From Dermatemys mawii (Eukaryota; Chordata; Testudines; Dermatemydidae), in the NCBI GenBank assembly GCA_007922305.1, contig ML677326.1, positions 51,835,637 to 51,899,636 on the forward strand: a stretch of DNA of 64,000 nucleotides, read 5' to 3'. Of the stretch, positions 1 through 11,700 are shown piece after piece; position 1 is the first letter of the stretch; the number at the start of each line of letters is the position of its first letter. A program made the translations under genes and the position numbers. Below the pieces are notes generated by a model, which did not search any database, had not been told where the DNA came from, and worked only from the letters and a program-made list of their open reading frames with translations.

Positions 1-1209
1 ATTTTTTTTAAAAAACTGCATAACATGGAGTACTAACTCTTTAGAAAACCCTCTAGGGTTAGCAACAAAGAGGGTTAGTGATCCAGGAAAATAAGTTGTT
101 TTCTTTTAGTTAGATTTTAGATTTTTTCATAAAAAGCAAAATAAGTTTTACATGTGAATATTTTTTTCAATTTTGTAATTTCCAACAATTCTAACATTCT
201 TCCCACCACCTTTAAAAAAAAGTTCATCCTATTATCTAGATCAATCCAACTTTTTTTTCTTCAACCAATATACACCAGTTCTTACATTATCACCATCTGT
301 GAAAAGGATTCTTATCCAATGAAGCTACAGGAAAAGCATTTGACAGAGACTAAAATAGTTTTACTTAACAAGTGGGAGACTTATAAAGACTACTTTTTTG
401 AGACATGCTGGTTCATTGTTGGACATAACAGTTCAGGATGTTTTTTGTGGCAAAATTATGATAATAAACAAGCCTGTGCAATTGTGAAAACCCAGTGGGT
501 GAAGCTGTGTGGGTTATTTGTTTGGTCCACTTATATTTCAATATGTGTGACTATTCGTGTTTGATGAACAGACAAAAAATGGTAAGATAATATAAAACAA
601 ACCACCAGATGACAAAATACAATTTCCATTTCTTCCTTGGACCAATATTAATGTACAAGCTGAGATCTCTTCTGTATCAAAGATAAAGAAAGTTTTAAAA
701 AGAGATTTTGGCTAACTTAATCTGCAATCATTTCTTTTTGCAACTGACTAGTTTGCTGGCATCATCAATGTCATTTCAAATCTATCTTCAGTCAGGATTA
801 TGCATGCTATCTGCCATACAAAATTCACATTATCATTTAATTTCATCTATTTATCCATTTATAAAGTGTCTATCAAAATGGAATCTGGAGGCAGGAGTAG
901 AAAGATCAATGCTGTTACAAACAGAATACCCACATCTCAACAAATCTCTTGTTTTCTAAAAATCCATGCCTGTTTTCTATATAAGTGGAAAATTTGTATC
1001 TTAAATTATAATTTTGTTAATGCTACATAATGATGTGTGATTACTTTATTAAAAACTGCAACTACGTATGTGGTGGAAATATTCTGAGACATCACAATAA
1101 AACAAGAAAATGGTATAAATCTACACAATGATGTAAAGAAAATATGAGAATTAAGGAAAACCTGTGTATAATAAATATGATCCAGTGAATTCACCATACT
1201 AAAGTGCAG
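1..1209. other. AT-rich non-coding stretch
   Basis: I see no gene or repeat that I recognise. A 136-codon open frame on the plus strand (154-564) begins at a GTG codon and has the low-complexity F/I/S/N/K composition expected of AT-rich DNA. It has no domain I can name, so it is not called as a gene. Confidence 0.6.
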
Positions 1210-1700
1210 AGGGGAAAGCAACTACCCACAACTGTATTCTCCATCCCAGCACCACAACCCTAATTCCAGCCTGCTGCAGAGGGGAGGCCTGAGGAAGATT
1301 GAGTGTGGGGTGAAAAGCAAGGCCACTCCATAGCCACAAGTGAGTTTTCCATGGGGCTGGGCCCAGCTCCCTGGAAAATTAGTGATGCTGAGATTCATTC
1401 AGAATTCATGATGGAGAGGCAGCTGGGCCAAACCTGAGTGGTACTGAGCTCTCAAATGTGCCAGATCACAGTGCCCAGAGTGGGGAGCTCAACCCAGCCC
1501 CGTGGGACAGAAACCACTGACACTTGGGATAAGCACCCCCATCCCTGCCCCCAGCACTTCCCTCTGCACTGGTGTGGGATAAATGTATGTTTTATTGTTT
1601 TCTGTATGTTTAGTTTAATTATTTCTCTGGGTGCAATTAACCTTGTGACTCCCACTAAAGCTGCCTGCTCTTCAAATTGAAGTGGGGGGGGGGGGGGTAG
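1210..1700. other. GC-richer patch, probably an unidentified old repeat
   Basis: Base composition rises sharply compared with both flanks, and the patch ends in a run of 14 G (1684-1697). Small frames occur on both strands but none resembles a known protein. The sudden composition change suggests an inserted element of unknown family. I found neither terminal repeats nor a target duplication. Confidence 0.35.
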
Positions 1701-1989
1701 AGTGGGAGAAGAGAAATTTTACATCCAAGAATAATCTCAAGTAAATGTATTGTGTCATAGAAATGGATCAGCTAATTTTCAAAGAACAATTTATGAATTG
1801 CTTATTGCCCGCTTTTCAGTTTGTAAGGTATTCACCAATATGCTTTGATTTTTATGAATTTGTTATTTATAATTATTCAATGAACAGTTTGTGCTAATAT
1901 ATGTCAGCCTATTTCAGCCTGTTTTCTGCAACATAAGCATTCTGGGGACCAAAATTTAACACTCAGAAATGTTTGAAGAAACTGAATAA

Positions 1990-2125
1990 AAGCAGAGGCG
2001 GCTCAAAGGGTTTTGCCTCCCCAAGTGCGGAAGTTCCACAGCACCCCTGGGGGAGGTCCACGGGTCCTGCGACCTTGTTTTCACTGTGGCCGAATCCGTG
2101 GCAGCAATGGACCTTGGAACGCTGG
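1990..2125 (+). mobile_element. hAT-like MITE remnant
   Basis: The block begins with CAGAGGCGGCTC and continues with a 'tttgcctccccaagtgcgg' motif. This matches from memory the start of a common turtle non-autonomous DNA transposon family (CAGAGGCGGCTC...TTTTGCCGCCCC). CpG-rich relics follow. The right terminus was not found, so the copy is truncated or heavily diverged. The family assignment is recollection, not a search. Confidence 0.45.
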
Positions 2126-2724
2126 TGCTGCTCCTGAATAAAAGAACCTCACACAGCAAATATTTTTATTTAAACAAATGCAATGTTCTTTGAACTCTGT
2201 TAACACTATACATTTGTAACTTTGAGTTCTACAAATATTAAGGTACTGTATCCTATTCCCTTCTCTACATACAGATGGGCTGCTGGCATACCATGCTGTG
2301 AACGTGGTACTTCTAGGAATATTTGTTGTTACTCTTGCTATATGCATATCCAAGACCAGTAATGTGTCTAAATGAACCGCAGAATTACACACTTAATAAT
2401 AAGGTGACAGACTCCTTCTGTTCAGAGTAAAGTCACAGCTGCTGCTAGCTCCTCAGATGATTCTCCATACCCTACCTACATCACCTCTGTTTTTCCTGAG
2501 CATGAGGCAACTGTCTTTCATACAGATCTGTAGTTCTTTGAGACATCATGGCACCAGCACCATTGACACTTAGGTTGAAATTCACACCTGTAAAGACAAA
2601 ACAGGGCTTATGAGGCAGGCATCTGATAGCAAGTTATGGCCCCTCTGTGTAGGAGCACATTTCTCCATTAATGATGAGACAGGAAGCTGATGGTCATATG
2701 TATATGGATGGAATGTAGCCTAGT

Positions 2725-3253
2725 CAGGGGTGAAAGTAAAATGCAGCTTTTACCAGTACGGGGCTGTTCTGCCCCCCTGCAGAAGGAGTGGCGCCTCGGG
2801 CAGAAGGGCTTGGGGGGTGAGCATCTCCCAGCCAATCCATCTGTGCTCCCTGGCCAGCACTGCCCGTGGCTTTAGTGACAATTTAAAGGGTCTGGGGCCC
2901 CAGGGCAGCTACTTCTTCCCCCTCCCATCGGTGGGCAGGGGGCAAAAGGAGTAGCGACATCAAAGCACTGCAACGTCACTGCCCCTTTTGTGCCCCCCAT
3001 CGGTGGCCCTGCCAGGTCATTGCTTCCTCTTTTGCGCCCCCTCTTATTGGTGGCTCTACTGGTAGGGACCCAGCAGGCCCACCGATAGGAGGGGCAAAAG
3101 GGGCAGCGACATTAAAGCACTACTGTGGCAGTGCTTTAAGCAGAGTTCTTAAAACACTTCAGCAGTTCTTTCAAGTCAGTGGTAAGGCCGGTACTTGTGG
3201 CTACCTTTTACTGGTACGCTGTACCAGCCCACACCCACTTACTTCCACCCCTG
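2725..3253. mobile_element. hAT-superfamily MITE (529 bp) with 8-bp target duplication
   Basis: Left terminus CAGGGGTGAAAGTAA and right terminus TTACTTCCACCCCTG are inverted repeats that differ at one base. The octamer AGCCTAGT flanks both sides exactly (2717-2724 and 3254-3261). An 8-bp duplication with a CAGGGGTG terminus is diagnostic of hAT transposons. The interior encodes no transposase. It contains several inverted and direct subrepeats built around 'ccatcggtgg', 'ggggcaaaagg' and 'agcgacat.aaagcact', so it could fold strongly. Two short frames inside it (about 2690-2954) are products of this GC-rich interior and are not genes. Confidence 0.9.
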
Positions 3254-3261
3254 AGCCTAGT

Positions 3262-6224
3262 GTGCTGCAATTCTCCCAACAGACCTATGTGTGTCTTATA
3301 CCAGAAGTAAAAATGCCTCAGAGGATGACCCTGTGACTCCTACAATGTTGCATAGCTTGCTTAGTACCACCTTATGACCAACAGAGTTCACAACAACAGG
3401 ATGGAATTCCTATCTCTACAAAACATTTTGGTGAGTATAGGTCTAAAACCAAAACGGAGGAGTCTTAAGAGGCTTTCAGTGAGAACTGCTGTTGCAGTTT
3501 ATATTTCACCATCTTTTCTATTAACTTATCCAAAAGGATAGAGTAAATACAGGTTGGCTTCTGGAAAGATCTTTAGTACTAAATGGTATTTGCGGCTTTA
3601 CAAATTTAAGGTGGCTTGTAGTTACTCATCTACTGAAGAAAACAATCCCTGTCTATTCTGGGCTAAGGCACTTCCCACTGTTCTTTGCTAACCAAGAATG
3701 CTAAGGGTCCCATATAAGGTAGTATTGACTTCCCATGTTTAGAATTGGCCATCAAGTTTCTTTAAGATAAATGTGAACACTTTATCCTTTGTTTTCATTT
3801 TATAAACAAGAGGAATCTTAGCTGATCACAGCCCAGCAAAATAAATACATAAATTAATAAATAAAAATGATATTATCCTCTCATTAATGTCATTGAAATA
3901 CTTATTGATTCTTGCCTTAAATTTGGAAGGAGTTTGCTGCTTGTTACTATTGCCAATGATAGTTGCATAGCGAACCTACTACGTAGTGCTTAGAAAACAA
4001 GAGGGGAGCAGTTACTAGCCCTTTAACTATTCAGATCTTGAAAAATTCTATCATCCAAGAACATTTTTTTTTATTGAAAATAAGCATGTATAAGATCTGA
4101 TATACTTGACGTCTGACTAATTCATTGGTGTGACTATTCTGGAAGATCTAACTATTTATTTCTAAGTTTTGTTCTTGAAGAATTACTCATCTCCACCCAA
4201 TTCCTAATGTGACATCACGCACCATAGCTTCTTTTCTTCTGTATATTGTTTTGGTTTCTTGTAATTTCTTTTATCTTTTCACGGAGCCGGAATAATATTC
4301 ATGGCAACGGAATATACTTTCAATAAATTGTTTTTGCAACTCACACATACTTCAGCTCCATTTCGGCATTTAATCAACCATAAAAGACATTTGCTTTTTA
4401 TGTGCTCCACAGGCATGAACATTATTCTTTAATTATAATCCTGTACTTCAAATTATTATTGTCCTTAGATCAAACCATTCATGTAGTATTCATGCCTTAT
4501 TTAAACAGTAACTTGGCTGTTGATACAAGTGCTTCGGAAGATAAAATATCAAGGCTAACAATCAAATTAACAATATAAGTAAAATAATAGAAGGAAAGAA
4601 GCAGTAACTTAAAATGTAGCTCAAAAGCTTGTCTCTTTCACCAACTGAAGTTAGACCAATAAAATATATTGTTTCAGTCACCTTAGCGCTCTGGTAACTT
4701 AGCACATAAGTTGTCTTTTCAGTGCTACTCACTGAAGTAGCATATTGTTTTTCAAATGATCCAGAAACAGCAGGCATATGAGACTAGTTAAAGACTATAA
4801 ATCAGTGCACTAAATAAATTTCACCATAGCAGTTTATGCATCCAAAACACTAATTTATTTTAAAAGTAACATAATAAAAAAATCAATATACCCCAAACCT
4901 AAAGTAATATTCACTTTAATCATAGTGACATGTTGTATTCAGACTGCTTTAAATGAATTAATAAATTATTTTTGAACTTCTGTTCACCATTTTCATGAAT
5001 TCTAATTGAATTCAACTAAGGCAATCTCCACCCACAGTTGATCTGCTTCTGTTTCTTATTTCATAAGCCCAGATGACCCATGTAGCAAATTGAATGGTCA
5101 AATTTCAGGGTGACTGGGGCACATAAGTGGGTGGATAGATAGATTACACCGATACAGTAGATAGCCAGAATCAGATCATTCACTTTACTAGACTTTTAGT
5201 TCTGATGTTAAATAGGAAAAACAGAGTTCCTCTGTTAGGCATTTAGCATGCAATTTTCTTTCATCACAACTCAAGCAATATAGTTTTTCTATAAAGAACA
5301 CAGTAATGAATTCTATAATGACAGTGAAGCACAAAACATACAGATGCCGTTAGAAGACATCCAATCTAAGCAGAACTAATAAAGTAGCAATTAGATAGCT
5401 TACATCTGCATAAACTAAAATAGGCGAGAACAGTTAATTACAAAATGTCTTGCCTGCATGTTCAGCAAATTACCTTACTGAATTCTTCCCCTGGAATCCT
5501 CTTGGAGGGCATGAGTATGTGGGGGTGGGAGAGGGAGGTAGAGGTGAAAAGAATTACATTAAGTTTGGGTTACGATAACATTTTAAAACTGTTAGAAACC
5601 TACACAGTGATCAAGATAGCTTAAACAAATAGTGACCAAGCCAAAAACGTTCCAATGCCCAAATATTCCTTAGTTAATGATACTCAAAAGTCTTAACACA
5701 CACAATGTGGACTTAAGCCATACATGCCACCCATCCTTAATGTGTGACTATGAAGAAAAATATAAAAGTGCTGCATGAGGTCACATTCCAATTTCTACTC
5801 TCTCTATCTCTGAAGCCTAAACTCAAGCCTAAAGCCCCGCCTCTTCCCTCCTTCCCCTTCTCCCTACTCAACAAGAGGATAACTTTGGGATTGCACTCCG
5901 GTAATTACCAAATGGAATTAACAGCAATTTCCTGACAGTTTAGTACATCAGTGGTACAGCTTTCAAGGCAGTTTTTATTAAAAGTGGAATAGCCAAGTGC
6001 CAATGAGCTCATGGGCTGAAGTCCCCAAGGTTAGTGGTGTTCTTGGCTGTAATTTGAATCTCTATGCAGTTCCTCTCATTTCTCCCTCTCTCTTTCTCTT
6101 TCTATCTGTTAGATAACAGATTAATATGAATATTGTCCTTCAGGGTTCCAATAATATAAATATTTACTATGAATAATAGTAACCACTTAAAGACACCCCC
6201 GATGAATTCAAATGATAGCATGTT
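3262..6224. other. AT-rich stretch without recognised genes or repeats
   Basis: I see no coding signal, RNA gene or clear repeat here. Short frames (for example 4562-4777 on the minus strand and 5744-5935 on the plus strand) are of chance length and match no family I know. Confidence 0.55.
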
Positions 6225-6338
6225 CTGTTATTAACTATGATCTCACTATACATATTATAGTTCTGATTTCATCCTTATGCACTGTTATTAACTATGATCA
6301 CACTATACATATTATAGTTCTGATTTCATCCTTATGCA
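6225..6338. repeat. 57-bp tandem duplication (two copies)
   Basis: A 57-bp unit beginning 'ctgttattaactatgatc' occurs at 6225-6281 and again at 6282-6338. I see one mismatch (tctcac versus cacac context after 'gatc'). The near identity points to a recent slippage or unequal-exchange event. As 57 is a multiple of three, the duplication also creates an artefactual repetitive open frame across it. Confidence 0.9.
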
Positions 6339-6974
6339 CCTTCATCCTTACAAGCTATATTAAACATCAGAGTATATATTTATGGAACATAATAAAGAGC
6401 TAGGTGATGGTTTAAGATTCTAAAGGGTTAAATATATTGACTGCTTTCAAAAGCATTGTGTCAAAATATATCTTTTAAGTGAATCTAAACAAATAGTAAA
6501 CCCATGATTACCAATATGTTTTAAATGAAATACATATACCAGGAGTTACATGAAAAGTCATTAAGTTCATTGGTGATCATTTTTATATCTCGCTATATGC
6601 TATAAAACCCAGTAGAGATTGACAGTCGAGACAAGTCCTCCACAAACAATAAGAAACTATAATGATGACCCCAAAGATATTTTCAGTTCTGTTTTCCAAA
6701 TGTAATTTATAGAGTTGATTCATGCCTTTCAGATATGAACTTTCCTGAAGAACAAGAAAGGTACAAAACTTCAGAGAATGTTTTTTTGGAAAGCCTTTCC
6801 AATCATGTTTTGGTTTTCCCAAGTCAGACCTGGAATGGTTCAGATCCAGGGCACATTTTATATGAACATCTGAGTTTCAGAAGGATAGACGTAATATGAT
6901 GATCATCTCCTATTGTATGACATATTCTTTGTTCTTGCAGTGACTATCATTAGAGTTTCCCCAGGTCTCACTCT

Positions 6975-7215
6975 ATTACTGCTGTTTTACTTTTTTTTTC
7001 CTCTATGCATTTTGTTTTGTTCTATTCCATATCTTTTTGCATCCCCTATTTACTCAATTTTTTCTTATGTACCATTTCTCTCCAATTTTCTTTGTTTAAT
7101 TTTCCAAATTTGATTCTTTTATCTTAAGTCTCTCTCTCACTCTACTATCTTATTTTCCTGTGTTTCTCCATACTCTTTTCCACCCTCTCAGTTTGTTTTC
7201 CCCTCTCTCCAGCTC
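6975..7215. repeat. Polypyrimidine-rich low-complexity tract
   Basis: The plus strand is strongly enriched in T and C (runs such as 'ctctctctcactct' and 'ccctctctccagctcc'). Frames read through it on either strand are low-complexity and were not called as genes. Confidence 0.6.
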
Positions 7216-8016
7216 CTTTTGCTCCTCTTGCTGCCCTTGTAGCCAGACATCAATTAGAACACAGTATTTGAAAATCACTCTTCTTGTAGGATGAAATTCT
7301 GCCCTCAAATGAGCATGCACAATTCCCAGTGTAAGTTGCAAGATGGAATCAGACTCAGTACACTAACTGTGAAGTCTACAGATTGATCATTTTTAACAGT
7401 AATGGAGGCGCTTTTATACCACCATGTCCCCAGCCAGATCAAGTAGTCTGCAGTGTTATATAACATCAATGAAAATCCACATGGACACTCACACTGATGT
7501 CAAAACATTTCATTTTCCTTTTGCCTGAGCTAACATAACCCTTCACTGTACATGGGTCTCTTTCAGACAACTCATACCAGCTTGTTTTAAAAGAACTTGG
7601 CTTTATTTAAAAAAATAAAAACAAAATTGCCACCCAACTACCTAAAAGCAGTGAAACAGATGACTGCAGATTCATCTATAATTCATAATATATTCTCTGA
7701 ACTGTGTTTCACTGCAATGAATTATGGGACAGATTGTCCTAGAGGGTGCTCTTAGTCTACCCATGATCCATGGAAGTATCTAAAGCAACTTGGGATGTCT
7801 GCAAAATAGCAGGCACATTCACATGTTAACCAGAGCCTCTCTAGTGTGCATTACTACCCTGATTCCACTTGGTAGCTTGATTCCCTGGAAAGTCATGATT
7901 GCCTTGCCTTCCTGACAGCTGACCTAATCACTGCCTCCAGAGAAAAGAGGCGGGAGTTTCAATACTTAAAGAGTGAGAGAATCCTTCCATTGCCACCACT
8001 GTCTCTTATTGGGTTA

Positions 8017-8145
8017 GGGTGACCAGAGAGCAAATGTGAATAATAGAGACAGGGAGTCAGCGGTGGGGGTGGTAATAGGAGCCTATATAAGAAAAAGACC
8101 CAAATACTGGGACTGTCCCTATAAAATCAGGACATCTGGTCACGC
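8017..8145. mobile_element. Short MITE flanked by TA (Tc1/mariner-like)
   Basis: The left end GGGTGACCAGA and the right end TCTGGTCACGC are inverted repeats with one mismatch, and TA lies directly outside each (8015-8016, 8146-8147). The interior has the phrase 'actgggactgtccctataaaa', which I recognise from a repeat common in reptile genomes. A TA duplication with such ends fits a Tc1/mariner-type non-autonomous element of 129 bp. The superfamily call rests only on the TA and the termini. Confidence 0.75.
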
Positions 8146-8383
8146 TACATGGGATATTCACTGAGGTTTTGAGACAACTTGATACTGGAAAGAGGAGTCT
8201 TCTTTATTCCTTCCGTATTCCCTTTTCCACTTTTGATCATGGCAAATCCCAAAGGGTCATGGCAGACTGAGCACCACCCGGATCAGTTTCTGGCTAGGTT
8301 CTTACCGTAAATCGCCTGGATATTCAGTTCATGTCCATTGCCAGCAATTTTAATCATACCACCAAAGCTGTTGGCACTCATGT

Positions 8384-8765
8384 GATTGCCAACCACACAG
8401 TGGCATTCTTGCTTTGCAATTCATTGGTCTTCCATTCTAATAACATGCCCATACCAAAAAGGCGACTGAACAGTGCTGATGGAGATAGTTGCTTAGTGTG
8501 GCTTAGAATATCCTCATTTCTGATCTTATCCTGCCACTTAATATGGAGCAGCTGATGGGCATGAGTAGAATAGAAACGTAATCCATTGACCTTTGCCTCC
8601 CTCAAAGCCCAGGTTTCACTTCCGTACCACAGATTTGGTAGAACTGTGATTCTACAGATCCACAGCTTTGTTGCAAGTGTGGTGTCAGGGCATCTCAACA
8701 GAGGTCCCTGAAGGGCCTGAAACATAGCAGCTGATGCTGTTATTTGAGGATCTACATCCTCTCAC
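8384..8765 (-). pseudogene. LINE reverse transcriptase C-terminal region, truncated remnant
   Basis: The minus-strand frame carries the signature block that follows the reverse-transcriptase domain in several non-LTR retrotransposon clades: an ASAAMFQAL segment, then 'LWYGSETWAL', then 'IKWQDKIRNEDIL'. These correspond to the LYGxETWtL and IxWqDkixNxxIL motifs. Only about 120 codons remain. The upstream polymerase core and the downstream 3' end were not found, so this is a dead 5'- and 3'-truncated fragment. It lies just right of the TA-flanked MITE. The exact LINE clade is not resolved. Confidence 0.75.
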
Positions 8766-11610
8766 TTGCCTTAGTGGAGCACAGTACAAGGCCTATTTTC
8801 CAACTACTCAAAGACCTTAAGTATATATTATTAAGCTCAGTCTGCCTCTGAGAAAGGCAGATACATTTATTGAAACTAACCTTGGCAGTATTATCTCTTA
8901 TGGGCTGCTCTGCATTTTAATGTGGTTTTGCAGAAGCCTCATAGCCTGAATTGCTTAACCATTCTAACATTAATTGGCAATTTCCTGTGGTCAGAATAAT
9001 ATACTTAAATGCTGCGTTATGTTTGTACTGAGACGAAATACAGGAAATTTTATAGTGGCAATGAGGCAAAATCAGCAGGTGTAATTATCATGATAAGTAT
9101 ACCCCCCGCGTGCTGGGAGGCACATGGCTGCATCTGGTACATAGTTATCTCTCCAGGGGTGAGATTATTTCATGATAACCATACCGCCCTAATGGTCTAT
9201 TGCTTAAGTAGTATTCATGACCCTAACAGAATTCTCCTCACACTGAACAGACTGGGTATTTTTCCCCCCAGCTGTCTACTCTTAATTTTTTTAAAAATGT
9301 TTTTTTGTTTATTTCTATTCATTAAAGAGGTGCATTTATAATGTGAAAGTAGAGAGTGTTATGTGTAGAGGCAGAGCTGTGCATAAATAAAATGAAAACT
9401 TTGGAGTAAGCAAGAACTATCATTATGATTCAGATTCTCAAGAGCCCTTTGAGCCACACATCTATGGCAAATTATGCTGGCTAAATTCCATCAGCAGTTT
9501 CATGCCAGGTTTAAGGAATTTTCAATCTTCAGTGGTATGGAAGAAGCAAATGGTCTATCACCCACCTCCCTATCTGTAGGGGTGCAGCTATAGAAAGGGA
9601 GATTCCAGGACCTTCCTATACCCTGCTGATCCCTTCCTGCAGTTTTGGCCCCTTGACATCTTTGGCAGCTGTTGTAACTTACAGAAACCATCAGGCAATT
9701 CTAACTCATTATCTGGAATACTATCCCAGCTCAAGGGCCCCAGGACTTGAAAGGGCAAAGAGGAGCTTCAACCATCCTCGCACTGTCTCTTGGGTGTAAT
9801 GTCTGCTCCTTGACTATAACAGGGATCTGCTACTATATTTTTATGTCATGCTCTTAAATCCAAATGATTGTGTATGAGTTAATGCTGCACTAAAATCCTA
9901 GTATAGAATTTAAAAAGTATTATAATTGAGGGAAAGAAATTTTATATTTAATTTAATAAATTATTTGGAAACCTTCTTTTAACAGTTAATGTATTTTTCC
10001 AGCCAGTTAAGCTAAGCATAGAAACTCAGAAAAAAACAAAATGATAGGCAAGCATGTTTCTCCTCTTCTTAATGGGGCTGAAGATAACTGTTAATCTCAG
10101 CAGGTTGAGGTGGTAAGGGAAGGTTAGCTACGATAAGAAGATGATGAACAAGAAATATTTCTTTATTAAGCATGCTTGACTTTAAAAATACTTTTGAACA
10201 GTGAAAATGATTATGTTTTCACAAGGTACTAACTATTCAGGTAGTGAAACCAATTTTATTTTTAAAGTGAAAGAATGTCACAGGATACTTCTTAATTAGT
10301 TTCATAATTACTAAGAGAAATTAAAGAAATTATTCTGTGTGCTGTAATGTCAATCAATTTTACAACATAAAGATATGTTGCCATGATATTTTCTCTCTCC
10401 CCCTTGTCACTTGATTCAAGGTAGGTGAGGAAAGTCAAACATGCCCACCAAAACCAAACATATTAAACAAAAATTGAAGTCTCCGATTGTCTGAGCCCCA
10501 AGCCTTGATCTGGCCTTAAAAACTGTTCCCAAAAAGAAAAGAACATGAGCTTCAGATTTTTATTTTCAGAACATTTAATAAATTATTTTGACTTGAAATT
10601 AAACATAGGATACTAACTAAAAACTGTGTTTTAAATAAGTTTTCTTTTGATGAAGACTTTTAAAAACAAAAAAAAAGTATGCAAGGGAATTCTGGAATAA
10701 CAGCAGGCAACAGTGAAAGATCTATGTTCAAGAAGCTTGGCATTATAAAATAAATACACAGTGACAGTAAGCGAGATATAAGATCATTCTTCATTTGTTT
10801 GACATTAATGATTAATAAAGAGTTTAAAACACAAGCATAGGCCTTTTAAACACAATTTATTTGTTTTCATGCATCCTTCAGATCAGCAGGCAAGTTATTT
10901 CAGTCAAGAGGTAAGCAATAAAGAGCAATTTTCCATTTTCTTTTTTAAACTCAGGAACCCTAGCACACCAATCCCCAGAAACCTCAGTGAATAATTTAAT
11001 TCTCTCTGTAAAAGGGAAAAATGTCAAAATTCACAGACTTTTCCTCTTAGAACATCTAAACAAAATGATTTTCCCATGCAAGTCAAAGCTCTGCTTCTCA
11101 GGCAGCCACTCAACCGCCTGTCTAGCATAGTTGTATGTCACACGCTATAGATGTAGAATAAACTTGAAATTACATTAAACCACTCTCCAAATACTGCAAA
11201 CTACATCTCATTAAAAATGGTCCATTTTGCTTTTATACCAGTTGTGTAAAAGAAGAGGTGGGGAGATTCAGTGTTTACCCTTTATCATTTCCTGAATTTT
11301 ACTAGTGAAAAACTGTTTTTTCATAGTAGAACCTGAAACAATGAGCAAAAAGGAAAGGAGAAGAGAATTAAACAAAATCAATTCAACTATATCAGTCATT
11401 CTTGTTACCTCAGCAATCAACAGCCCTCAGCAGTAAAGGGGCTGCTTTTGAAGGAAAATTACTGTCTGTGCATAACTATATATGTAAATCAGAAGCACAA
11501 AGTATAATTTTGTTTTACAAAAATCCTTAAGGGTTGGGATTTTTTCCACCATAATATTCCTCACATCATGATTTTATAGGTTGATGGAGCAAACATAAGC
11601 CCCAGCTCAA
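8766..11610. other. Non-coding stretch, no gene seen
   Basis: I see nothing I can name except a short direct repeat pair of the type 'tcatgataa.nataccnccc' near 9086 and 9169. Frames at 9009-9341 and 9500-9691 match no family I know. Confidence 0.5.
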
Positions 11611-11700
11611 AGCAGTCCTATTCAGGGAACCACTTAGGCATGAACTGTTCCATTGATGTGCCATGATGATTTCAATGGGACTACTTGTGTGCTTAAAGCT
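11611..11700 (+). repeat. Fragment of a palindromic (foldback) interspersed repeat
   Basis: The block contains 'ttcaatgggactactt' followed by 'gtgtgcttaaag'. This is the right arm of a palindromic repeat common in turtle and bird DNA whose centre reads 'cccattgacttcaatggg'. The left arm is eroded ('ccacttaggcatgaact'). Identification is from memory. Confidence 0.45.

Noticed and set aside
154..564. 136-codon plus-strand open frame
   Set aside because: Non-ATG start, AT-rich low-complexity composition and no recognisable domain. This length is reached by chance in such DNA.
6212..6403. 63-codon frame with an internal amino-acid repeat
   Set aside because: The repeat is the translated 57-bp tandem DNA duplication, not a repeated protein domain.
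9060..9180. Paired 'tcatgataa' motifs as MITE termini
   Set aside because: They read as short direct repeats, not consistent inverted termini, and no target duplication was found.
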